DNA of 64,000 nucleotides, from positions 372,001-436,000 of the forward strand of contig JAVSML010001166.1 in the NCBI GenBank assembly GCA_038503035.1, read 5' to 3'. The notes below the pieces were generated by a model, which did not search any database, had not been told where the DNA came from, and saw only the letters and a program-made list of their open reading frames with translations. Below, piece after piece: positions 45,349-54,712 of this stretch; position 1 is the first letter of the stretch; each line of letters begins with the position of its first letter. Source of the stretch: Crocodylus rhombifer. Taxonomy: Eukaryota > Chordata > Crocodylia > Crocodylidae. The position numbers were made by a program, and so were the translations under genes.

Positions 45349-46460
45349 ATAGAATTATAGAAAATTAGGGTTGGAAAAGACCTCAGGAGGTCATTTAGTC
45401 CAACTTCCTGCTCAAAGCAGGACCATCCCCAACTAGATATTCCCAGCCAAAGCTTTGTCTACCTGGGTCTTAAAAACCTCCAAGGATGGAAATTCCACAA
45501 CCTCTCTGGGTAGCTTGTTCCAGTGGTTTACTACCTCCCAAGTAAGAAAGTTTTTCCTAATATCTAACCTAAACTTCCCTTGATGCATCTTGAGACCATT
45601 GCTGCTGCTTCTGTCATCTTCTACCACTGAGAACAGTCTAGCTTCATCCTCTTTGGAACCACCTTTCAGGTAGTTGAGGCCTTTATTAACAGGCTCCCCG
45701 TCCCCGCCCCCGTCTTCTCTTCTTCAGACTAAATAAGCCCAGTTTTCTCAGCTTCTCTTCATAAGCCATGTACCCTAACCCCCCTCGCTGTTTTCATTGC
45801 CCTCAACTGGACTCTTTCCAATTTGTCCACAACCTTTCTTCAGTGGGGGGTACCAAAATGACACAGAACTCCAAATATGGCCTCACCAGTGCCGAATAGA
45901 GGGGCACCAGTGCCCCTCATTTCCCTTGATCTTCTGGCAATGCTCCTACTAATGCAGCCAGAGCTGACCCAAGCAGGATGTGGGGCCTGGGGTAAATCAG
46001 CCCATGCAGGGCCCTGCCCCTGCTCCAATCCCATGGGCCCCAGACCCAAAGAAGTTGCTGCTGCCATTGGCAGTGGCGGCAACAGCAGTGGAGGTGGGGG
46101 GGAAAGCGAGCAGCTGGATGTGGAGCTGCTGCTTTGCCCCGCTCCTCGGGGCCCCCCAAAGTGCGGGGCGTGGGGCAGTCTTCCCAATTCACGCCCCCTA
46201 GGGACAGCCCTGAATGCAGCCCAGTATGCCATTAGCCTTCTTCACAATAAGGGCATACTGTTGGTTCATATGCAGCTTATTGTCCAGTGTAACCCTTGGT
46301 GCTTTTCTGCTGAGTTGCTGCTTAGCCAGTCAGTCCCCAGCCTGTACCAGTGCATGGGATTGTTCCATCCTAAGTTCAGGACTTTGCATTTGTCCTTGTT
46401 GAACCTCATGAGATTAGTTCTGAAGTGGCAGAACATTGACAGTGCCCTCATCACCCTGCT
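45349..46460 (-). mobile_element. CR1 LINE 3' part (minus), split by a hAT MITE
   Basis: The 3' end is at low coordinates with ATCATAGAATTATAG-type repeat units, then GGTTGGAAAAGACCTCAGGA. Upstream (higher) is the C-terminal ORF2 region: the minus frame 45,433-45,627 reads MHQGKFRLDIRKNFLTWEVV, and further sequence matches the older 3' ORF up to about 46,460. Indels are frequent and it is inactive. Confidence 0.85.
45959..46212. mobile_element. hAT-type MITE, CAGNGCTGNCCC family
   Basis: A 254-bp element with exact 8-bp duplication AATGCAGC (45,951-45,958 and 46,213-46,220). The ends CAGAGCTGACCC and GGGACAGCCCTG are inverted repeats. It splits the minus-strand CR1. The 222-codon plus frame that runs through it crosses the insertion boundary and is not a gene. 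Confidence 0.95.
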
Positions 46461-46544
46461 CTACCTATGGCAGATTACAGTAATCTTGGCAATGGGCCCA
46501 GTAGTTGTGTGGGAGGGCTGTTTTTCAGTTTTTAATATAGGTTA

Positions 46545-46885
46545 ATTAGAAACTTGTATAGGGTGGTTTATATAGGGATGATCCTACTTTGAGCAGGGGC
46601 TTGGACTAACTCAGGGATAGACAACCCCTGGCACACGTGCCAGAGTATAGCATGTGAAGGCATTTTGCTTGGCATAAGCAATTGGGGGCAGGTGGCAGGG
46701 AAGGGGCCGGGGCTAAACTGCCACAACCAGGATCAGGTCCCTCATGGGTCTCCCGTTGCCCACTCCTGACACATCAATATCTTACAGGTTAAGGTTGCGG
46801 GTGTTTTTGGCACTCTGCCCCAAAACATTGTCTATCTTTGGACTAGATGACTTCCTGAGATTCCTCAGCCCTACTTTCCTATAAT
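46545..46885 (+). mobile_element. CR1 3' UTR tail split by a hAT MITE
   Basis: GATGATCCTACTTTGAGCAG GGGCTTGGACTA and, after the insertion, GACTAGATGACTTCCTGAG to CTACTTTCCTATAATG are the standard CR1 3' end. It is in the opposite orientation to the CR1 just upstream. Confidence 0.8.
46611..46839. mobile_element. hAT-type MITE in a CR1 tail
   Basis: The ends CAGGGATAGACAA and TTGTCTATCTTT are imperfect inverted repeats, with target copies GGACTAAC (46,603-46,610) and GGACTAGA (46,840-46,847). About 229 bp, non-coding. Confidence 0.8.
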
Positions 46886-46889
46886 GGGG

Positions 46890-48755
46890 AGTCTAAAGGG
46901 GCTTAGACATCTAGGTTTACCCCATTTAAATCCTTGAAAATCCACATTGCATCTGCTCAAATCATGACTTTATTTGTTTTTCTTTCGGCCGTTCACTTTT
47001 GGGCTTTAGTTGAATCTGTCTGTCTGAGCTTATATTGTTGCTTCAGTCACATCTTTGCTTCCCTCTCACAGACGAATCTCTGAACTTCTTTTTCTTGGGA
47101 AGTTCTGCTCTTTTTTCTCCTTCCTGTTGTCATTTATAAATAGCATTCAGAGAAGTGGAGAAATAACTCCTCCAACAAAGACATTAATGCAGGAAGCAAA
47201 GTACCATCAATTTCTCCTGCATTTGATGCATGTAGTGTTTGCCACAGCTGATCAGGAATCAGGTTGTATTACTACACTGTAACGTTTATATGGAGAAAAA
47301 CATAATTTAGGTGGCAAGACCTGTGAGTGGGGCATGTGAAATGGAGGGTAGGAGCCCTGCAGAGGCTTATTACAAATCCAAAGGAAACAAAAATATTAAG
47401 AGACGCTACGGATTGAGTCCCAGTAGCCTATGCAAGCTCTTGACTCTTTGAACCAGTTAGTCTATAATGTACCACCCTGCCCCGCCTCTTGCCTTTAAAT
47501 TAACAGATTAGAGACAGCTGGTGAAATATTCTAGGTTTACAGTGTCCTCTAGTGGAGAACTAGTGTAAAAATAGCTCCCCACTATTAAAAAAAATGTATG
47601 TTCAGATCTTTGAGAAAACAGCAGTAGTGGAAAGGTTATTACAGTTCGTAATGTCATCTAGTGTTCACTGTACCAATCAAGTGCCAGTTGGAATACCACT
47701 TGATCAATTTAGAGATTTCTGGTACTTCTAAGAGCTGCTCAGTGGTTTGTTGTGAAGAAGATACCATTCTTTTGGCAGTCATGTGTTGATGCCAGTGGTT
47801 GTTGAAGAAGTTGGATGCATGGATTTAAATACCTTGTAAGTTTGGAGGTTCAAAGCCTAAGAGATTTGTAATATACTTCCCAATACAGGAATTTTGACTG
47901 CTAGACATGCTTCTTTTAGATCCCATCACAGGATTTTTGTGATATTTGAGCACCTCAAATCCATGCTTAAGGTTGTTAGGTAGTTGAGCTGGTGAACCGT
48001 TTATGAGGGACCAGCTTTACTACTTACAGTAGAACTGGAAACACAGAACACACTGATTCCTCAAAACACTTGACAGAAACTAGCCAGGCAGCTTTGTCAG
48101 CCAGAAAGTTTTCCTGCCTACCCAACTCCTGTCAGCCTGTTTCCTGGGCTCACAGGTTGGCTTGTTGGAGAATTAGCAACCCAGATTTCTGCCTGGAGTT
48201 TCCCCAAAAGGCCACATTTTCACCCTGAATCAGAACCAGACATTGAATAAGTTTGAAAGATAACATTCTTCATGGAAAGGGATTCCATTTCCTGTGTAGC
48301 TTTAACTGCTACGTTTCAGGTGAAAATGTAGGCTGTAAGTGAATGACAAGAGTGATGTTATTTTATGCCCAAAGGCACCTGCAAGTGTGCTACCAGAAAC
48401 ATGACCCTCCGTAGGTGTCACTAGGACCTGAATCTTTGAGGAACAAGCCTGGGTGCGTTATATTGTAATCTTAATTGAAGACATATTTTAAAGAAGAATG
48501 ACTGGCTTTGAGGGACCAAAGGGGATTTTGCCAGCAGCAGCTGTAGATGGGGCATTGTATTTCACCTTGGCTGCGTGCACTCATTAATTAAGAGGATTTC
48601 AGCAAGTACTCTTCTGGCACTGATTCAAATCCCTACTCCAATGAATATTTCATGTATGCAACATGGAAGAGTTCCAACGCAAGAGATTGGGAAAACCCCA
48701 TGACAGAATAGCTATTAATCTGGTGGTTTCGATACTCACTCGGAAGGAGGTGGGA
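46890..48755. other. Unique DNA
   Basis: No gene or transposon recognised. CTCTAGTGGAGAACTAG- and CATCTAGTGTTCACTG-type words near 47,550 and 47,660 are probably old repeat debris. Confidence 0.4.
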
Positions 48756-48840
48756 AACTGAGGTGTGGTTTCCTGGTTTGAATCCAGAACCAGGTCTCCT
48801 CCATCACGGACAAGTGCCCTAACCAGTAGGATAGACTGTT
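48755..48840 (-). repeat. tRNA-like SINE fragment
   Basis: CCTGGTTTGAATCCAGAACC followed by AGGTCTCCTCCATCAC and AAGTGCCCTAACCAGTAGG resembles the tRNA-like part of an amniote SINE read in reverse. Too short to name. Confidence 0.4.
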
Positions 48841-49069
48841 TAATTTTGATCAGAATTCTACTGGGGACAAGAAATCTCTGATTTAAAGACTAAATCCAAA
48901 CCAGCCCATTTATGTGATAAGTTTTGAATCAGGTTAGTTTGAATCTCTTTCTTTGTTTCAAAAAGAGTTTGACTGTAGAGTTTCTCATCAGTTTTAGTCT
49001 AGACTCTGGGTGTACAGAAGGATGGGCTACCATACAGCCATATTTACTGTGTGGTGTAGACCAGTGCTC

Positions 49070-50115
49070 CCCCCGACAACAGTCAAAAGTCACTGTTGGG
49101 GGGGGCAGGTGTCATCTAACCAATGCACTATTCTCGCCTTTCTTCCCCCTTGATTGTTCAGTCTGGGCTAATAACGATATTTACCGACTCTCTCCTGCCA
49201 CGTCTTGATTAATGTACTATGTTATAAGTCGGGAGGTGTTATTGGTTATCTACCCCAGTAAAATCTGCCAATCTGTAGTGGGGAAGGGGTGTTCTTTAGT
49301 TATTAAGTTTTGGGGTGTTTTTTTGTAGTTCTTGTGTAGTATCGCTAGTACCAACCGTCAAGTTAAAAATCACAGTTTTACTTCGTTTGGCTTAATACTG
49401 TCCTTTATTTATACATTATCGAACTTACATCCATCACTTATTTGTTATGTGTTTACATCAATTGACTATCCCTATCAACTTAAAAGGAATCCAACTCGGA
49501 TAAGTTTTTACTTCAATCGTGTTACTGCTTCTCTAACATATCCTAGTCTGTGTGGTTTATATAATCTTGTGTTTAATCTTTTAATTCCTTCTTTCTTCTA
49601 TGGGCGTGGCCTCTCTTCCCAAGTACCCGTGGCACCCACTCTCAATTTCCACTACTTCTCTTTTTTTTTCTCTCTTTTTTTCTTTGAGTTTGATAGACTT
49701 GCTCTAGAGCCCCACAAGTGAACAAAAACAACAAACAACCCCGCCAGTCCCAGTAACTTCCCGATGAGTTAAGGGTTCCTCTGCCCCTTTCTCTCCCCTC
49801 TGGGAAAATCACCTCTTGTGGCTCACTCATCAGCAGTTCTCCGTTGAACTACATCCTTTTTTCCAGCTTCATTCTCTCTGAGCCCTACTCTGCAGGGTCT
49901 CCCCCCACCCCATTTCTCCTTTTCCAAGTCTCTCTCTTCACCTGCTACTGGGGCCCAGCCCTTGCTGGCCTGGCCCCTTTCTGCCATGGGGTATTTGATG
50001 CTCACTGAACATCTGCTCCTGAATCTCTGCGCTCTTCGAGTTCTCTCCTCCTTGTCCTCCTCTGTCTCTGTTTGTGCCATGAAGGTTTTACTTGTTACTC
50101 CTGGTTCTTCACACA
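49070..50115 (-). repeat. 3' LTR of the Gmr1-like element
   Basis: On the minus strand the LTR begins TGTGTGAAGAACCAGG directly after the polypurine tract. It has a TATATAA box (49,558-49,564) and, 155 bp on, AATAAA (plus TTTATT at 49,404-49,409). That fits U3-R-U5. The distal boundary is estimated; I did not find the target duplication. The 129-codon plus frame inside is antisense to the LTR and is not supported. Confidence 0.65.
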
Positions 50116-50129
50116 TCCTCCCCCTTAAG
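50116..50129 (-). promoter_or_regulatory. Polypurine tract
   Basis: The minus strand reads CTTAAGGGGGAGGA immediately before the TG that opens the LTR. It is the plus-strand primer site expected for an LTR retrotransposon. Confidence 0.8.
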
Positions 50130-50184
50130 ATGCTGCTAGGTGCCCCTTGGTGTGGTCGTGAATGATGGGGAACTCACCTACGTA

Positions 50185-51590
50185 AGTGGTATCGGGAGCC
50201 GGTCGTTGTTTATATGATGAGAGAGGAAGTCTGCCACTACATTGGCACAGCTAGGTCTAAATTCAATATGGAAATTAAAAGGTTGTAGGGTGAGAGCCTA
50301 CTGTGTGATCCAGGCAGTGTCAGTTTGTGTGGTCTGTAGCCACTTTAATGGGACATGATCAGTAATTAATGTGAACGTGCAGCCCAGGAAGTAGTACCGG
50401 AAATATTCTCCCCCCCCCACATTTGATAGCCAAACACTCATGCTCAATTGTAGCATACCTTTGCTCCTGGGGATTCAATTTCCTGCTGGCATAGGCGATT
50501 GGGCATTCCACACCCTCTGTCTCTTGTGTTAACCCCGCTCCCACGGTGTGACTCAATGCACCAGTCTGTAAGATGAACGGACGTGTGAAGTTGGGTGTTT
50601 GAAGGACCACGTCATTACATAAAGCCTGTTGTGTTCTCTGAAAAGCTTCCAAATGTTCCACATTCCAGCTTATTGGTCCATTACCCCTCCCCTTTAATAA
50701 ATCAGTTAACAGGGCTATTACTGCCGCGAAATGAGGTATGAACCAGCGATAATAACTGGCCAGTCCTAGGAAGGTCGACATTTGTTTCCTTGTTTGGGTG
50801 GTGAGTAGTCCTGAATGGCCTCTGTTTTGTCTGTGAGAAGGCGAATACATCCTTGGCCTACCATAAAGCCAAAGTATTTGGTTTCAGCTTTCCCTAAGGC
50901 ACATTTTTGTGGATTTGCTGTTAAACCATTCAGTCTTAATTCCTGAAGACCTGCCTGAAGGGCCTTCAAATGTTGGTCCCATCTATCCACACAAATTATA
51001 ATATCATCTATATATGCTGCGGCATATTGCTGATGTGGTACTAAGACCCAATCAATTAATTTTAAAACGTTGCTGCAGCTCCATGTAGGCCAAATTGCAC
51101 ATGTTTGAACTTGTACAGCCCCCAAGGGGTGCCAAAAGCGGTTTTCACTTGGTCTTCCTTTTGGACGGGAATCTGCCAATAACTCTTGGTTAGATCCAAG
51201 GTGGATATGAATTTGGCCCTTCCAACTCTTTCCAATAATTCACTTATTTGCGGCATAGGAAAGCGTCAAATTTTGATACTGTGTTTAGCTTTCTGAAGTC
51301 TATGCATAATGGGAGCAAACCCTCTTGTTTGGGTTCTGCTACTAATGGACTCTGCCAAGGACTATGAGAATCTGTTATAATTCCCAGAGCCAACATCTTG
51401 TCAATCTCTGTTTTTGTTACATCATATTGATAATAAGGGATCCTTCTCCATTTTTCTCTTATCACTTTTCCTTCAGGGGTGATAATTTTGTGCTCTATTC
51501 CTTTAGCAGATCCTGGAATTTCATTAAACACATCTCCAAATTCATTTATTAGGAGCCTTAACTGTTCTTTTTGCTTTTCTGTCAATTGAT
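50185..51590 (-). pseudogene. pol: reverse transcriptase and RNase H domains
   Basis: Three overlapping frames cover it. The first (51,585-51,244) holds the N-terminal RT approach with WQSPLVAEPKQEG and CIDFRKLN. The second has STLDLTKSYWQIPV (motif A, about 51,200). The third has YIDD (51,003-51,014) and a GLTANPQKCAL segment. RNase H follows from about 50,640: TGALSHTVGAGL, where the usual first catalytic Asp is Gly, then CPIAYASRKLN and EHECLAIK. It continues through a frameshift and a stop to CANVVADFLS near 50,190. This enzyme would copy the element RNA in the particle. It is inactive: several frameshifts and a lost RNase H aspartate. Confidence 0.9.
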
Positions 51591-51699
51591 CTCCTAAACA
51601 CCTCTTTACTAGCCTCCTCTCCTTTTTGTAATTTGGTCATTTTATTTCCTGACGCTGACTGTTCTCCTATGTGGGTCCCCAGTAGACAGTCTGGTTAAT

Positions 51700-52720
51700 G
51701 CCAGGGCTTCAACAAATTGATGTGAATAATTTGTTTCTCTTTTTTGCATCCAGGGCATAAGATTTCATAATCGACTGGGCCAGCCCACATGATTATCTCA
51801 AATGGCCCTTGCCAACAAGTTAAAAATGTACTCGTTACACTAGGAGTACTAAAACTTTCTGCCCTTCCCGTAATTCTCTTTGTTGCGTCCCCTTGTCGTA
51901 ACTGACCTTTTGTCTCTCTTGTGCATGTTTGACATGGTCATGGGCTACCTCACCTGCTCTCTGTAACCTTTTCCTCAGCTCTCAGACATATTCTGTTGGT
52001 TGTGTCCCCGTAGGTTCCCCTTTCCCTCATCTCTTCCATACTACATCTAACAGGCTCCGTGGTTTGTGTCCATATACCAGCTTGAATGGAGATAACCCAA
52101 GGGAAGACTGAGGGGCTTCCCTTACTGCAAATAACAGTGGTGGTATTAACAAATCCCACTTTCTTGGTTCTTCTTGAGTGCATTGACATAACATGTTTTT
52201 GAGCGTTCTGTTAAACCTTTCTACCAACCCGTTTGTTTGGGGATGATATACGGCCATGCGCAAGTGCCGTATCTTTACTACTTCCCATTACATGGGACAT
52301 GAAGTTCGCACCTTGGTCTGTGATTATTTCCTTGGGTATACCCATTCTCAATACCCACTTAAGCAATTCCTCCACTACCCTAGATCCTGTAACTGTACGA
52401 AGCGGGATTGCTTCTGGGAACCTCGTAGCATAGTTTATCATGACTAATATGAATTGGTGACCCGTTGAACTTTTTGGTAGTGGCCCTATTATATCTAGCG
52501 CTATTTGGGAAAACGGTTCTTCCACTACCAGCATTGGAAGTAGAGGAACTCAAGGAAGTTTTTGTAGGCTGACCCGCTGGTAATTAGGGCAAGATTGATA
52601 GACGTCTTCTACTTGCTCATAGAGTCGGTGCCAGAAACACCACTTAGTCAGCCTAGCCTTTGTTTTGGTTTTCTCCATGTGTCCTCCCAAGGGGTTCGTA
52701 TGGGTCAATTTCAGTAGTCA
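51700..52720 (-). pseudogene. pol: integrase domain (upstream of RT)
   Basis: From 52,720 down, an HHCC-type zinc region is readable: HTNPLGGH near 52,680, then CPNYQ where the second Cys has become Tyr. The core follows in 52,534-52,211 with Asp in IALDIIGPL (about 52,495) and Asp in IITDQGANF (about 52,318). After a frameshift near 52,255, Glu appears in NGLVERFN (about 52,221). A GPF/Y-like C-terminal module, with frameshifts, lies at about 51,700-51,850. The integrase joins element DNA to the host genome. Its position between protease and RT is the diagnostic oddity. Confidence 0.88.
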
Positions 52721-53425
52721 GCTTCTATACACCTGAGGAATCAGAAGTTGGGGTATCTCTACTCCATCAGGTTGGCCTGCTTTAATTCTATACAATAGAC
52801 CCTTCCTTAGTTTGTATCTGAGCAATGAATGACACTGATCAGGGCATATTACCTGATCATCTCGTTTGGCCAATTCTGACTGCAAGATGGCTTGGAACAG
52901 ATCTTGTCCCTGTTGGGCTTCCTTGAAGTGGGCGTTGCTTGCCAAACTTTCCAGATCGAATCCATCTGACTCGAATGGATTTTCAGATTCTTCTCCCACC
53001 AAGCCCACCTGCTTTTCCTCTTGTGTTCTCACTGTATCCAACACCTGATAAATTTCCATCCAATCATGACCTAATATAATCAGATAGAGCAGATTTTTGG
53101 CTAGGCCAATGGGCATTTCTCTCACAATGTCTAATACTTCCACCCAATAGCTCTTCGATGGATATACTGACGGTTGCCCATGAATACAGATCATCTTCAC
53201 TGCCTCCACTCTTAGGGCCCAATCTCTTGGAGCCAAGGCTGCCTCAACTAAGGTCTGTGCACAACTGGTGTCCATGATGGCTTGTACCTTCTTTCCACCT
53301 ACCCAAGCCCAAATTGTCGATTTATCCTTCAGCCTTTCCCCTCCTGGTTTTCCAATGCTACAGTCCATCATCTCTATTTGACCATTTTCTCTCTGTCCAT
53401 TGCACTGGATCTTAGCCTCCAATGA
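52720..53425 (-). pseudogene. pol: aspartic protease and linker
   Basis: A 234-codon open frame (53,422-52,718). The protease active site reads AIMDTSCAQTLV at residues 48-59 (Asp codon at about 53,272); the usual DTG is DTS here. The C-terminal protease motif ILGHDW follows near residue 117. The rest is an acidic linker and the segment leading to the integrase zinc region (KGLLYRIKAG, then IPQLLIPQVYR). The protease would mature Gag-Pol. The frame is unusually long for a dead element but lacks the upstream gag connection. Confidence 0.85.
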
Positions 53426-53429
53426 AGTA

Positions 53430-54092
53430 TCTTATCCACATTGAGTCTGGCGAGGCACATTTGTGCATTCTTTTGCCATGTGTCCTATCCATCTACACTG
53501 GAAACACACTATCGTTGATTGTCGCACTTCCTGGGCCTCTTTATGGCCATACCTGCTGGTATCTCAGGTGATACAGGGGTTATCCTTCCTTTTATACCGC
53601 ATTCTCAGTTACTGTCTCTTTGCATGCTATCAGAATCTTTGGCTAATCTCAGAACCTCCACTGATGATTTCAGGTGGTGATGACACACCCAACACTGGGT
53701 ACCTTTGTCCAGATCCATTAAAAACTGTTCTAGCAAAATCTGGTCACACAGTTCCACTTTGCACACCTCTTGCGGTTTGAACCACTTTTCTAATAAATCT
53801 GCCAGGTGTTGAAGTAAAACCCGAGGGAACTTATCTTCTATCCTTCTCTTCATTTGGAAGGCTTGACAATATCTCTTGGGGTTGATATTCAAACAATACA
53901 TAATTTCTTTTTTTACTTTGTCATAGTTGACTGCTTCGCCCTGTAGCATAGCTTGATATGTAGCCTGGACTCTTCCTATTAGTAAGACACCCAATTGGCC
54001 AGTCCATCAGCTGCGATCCAAACCTGAGGCCAGTGCTGCTCATTTGAAATTTTCTAGAAAGGTTTCCGGATCACTTGGACTAGGGAGAAGAG
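53430..54092 (-). pseudogene. gag: capsid with SCAN-like segment and CCHC knuckle
   Basis: The readable frame (53,994-53,605) starts GVLLIGRVQATYQAML, a capsid segment found in Gmr1-type Gag. It continues with a SCAN-like part at residues 41-120: RYCQAFQMKR, LADLLEKWFKPQ, ILLEQFLMDL, SVEVLRLAKD. Upstream, 54,092-53,995 still reads DPETFLENFK before a stop. Downstream, in a shifted frame, 53,464-53,506 encodes CFQCRWIGHMAKEC, a perfect C-x2-C-x4-H-x4-C zinc knuckle. The SCAN domain of vertebrate zinc-finger proteins is thought to come from such a Gag; this copy is the retroelement form, not a host SCAN gene, as pol follows it directly. Confidence 0.82.
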
Positions 54093-54712
54093 ATTGATGT
54101 CATATACTTATATTTCAAAAATGCCTTTGACTTGGTCTCCCATGATATTCTTATGATAAAATTGGGGAATTGTGGCCTTGACAACCTCACGGCCCCATGA
54201 CTGGGGAACTGGCTTCGTGGTCAGATCCAGAGATTGATAGTCGATGGAAATGAGTCCACATGGCACATGGTGACCAGTGGTGTCCCTCAGGGTTCAGTAC
54301 TCGGACCAGTACTCCTTAATATATTCATAAATGATCTGGATTCAGGTGCTGTAAGTGGACTGGCCAAATTCGCAGATGACACTAAATTATGAGGAAGTGC
54401 AGTCACGCTAAAGGATAGGGGGGGATTCAGGGTGACCTGGACAGGCTCACAAGGTGGGCAGATCAAAACTCATTTAAAGACATTTAACACGAGAAATGCA
54501 AGGCCTGATGATCTTCTGAGGTCCCTTCCAGTCTTACAATCTATGAATGTGAAGGTGCTACACCTCGGTAGATTCTACACATCATACTTATAGGCTCAAT
54601 AGTGCTACACTTGCTAGCACCACAACCGGAAGAGATTTGGGGGTCATGATTGATCACAATATGAACATGAGCCATCAATGCAATGCCAGAGCCAGCAAAG
54701 CTAATAAAACTC
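54093..54712 (+). mobile_element. CR1 LINE A, 5' piece (plus)
   Basis: It starts inside the ORF2 RT domain: GATGTCATATACTTATATTT corresponds to the motif-A region, then GGTGTCCCTCAGGGTTCAGT (GVPQGS) and TTCGCAGATGACACTAAATT (FADDTK). It then continues toward the C-terminus and breaks at 54,712. A 50-bp insertion of a CR1 3' tail sits at about 54,503-54,552. Its 3' continuation is 56,905-57,495. Confidence 0.9.
54503..54552 (+). mobile_element. Ultra-short CR1 3' tail inserted in CR1 A
   Basis: GATGATCTTCTGAGGTCCCT to TTACAATCTATGAAT is a CR1 3' UTR end lying in the middle of an ORF2 segment. ATGCAAGG before and ATGTGAAGG after look like a short target repeat. The coding context resumes at GGTGCTACACCTCGG. 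Confidence 0.7.

Larger units (their letters stand above)
49070..54092 (-). mobile_element. Gmr1-like Ty3/gypsy-group retrotransposon, 5' truncated
   Basis: Reading the minus strand from 54,092 down, the order is: gag with SCAN-like capsid segment, CCHC zinc knuckle, protease, integrase (HHCC, DDE, GPY/F-type tail), reverse transcriptase, RNase H, polypurine tract, 3' LTR. RT and IN are of gypsy type, but IN precedes RT, which is the copia-like order known for the Gmr1 group. The 5' LTR, leader and N-terminal gag are absent; the element stops at the 5' end of a plus-strand CR1 near 54,092. At least six frameshifts or stops and altered catalytic residues show it is inactive. Confidence 0.85.

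Noticed and set aside
45877..46545. 222-codon plus frame
   Set aside because: It crosses the boundary between a hAT MITE with exact target duplication and antisense CR1, so it cannot be one gene.
49332..49721. 129-codon plus frame
   Set aside because: It is antisense to the 3' LTR of the gypsy-type element and has no domain.
53605..53994. Considered as a host SCAN-domain gene
   Set aside because: A zinc knuckle, protease and integrase of one retroelement follow on the same strand, so the domain belongs to Gag.
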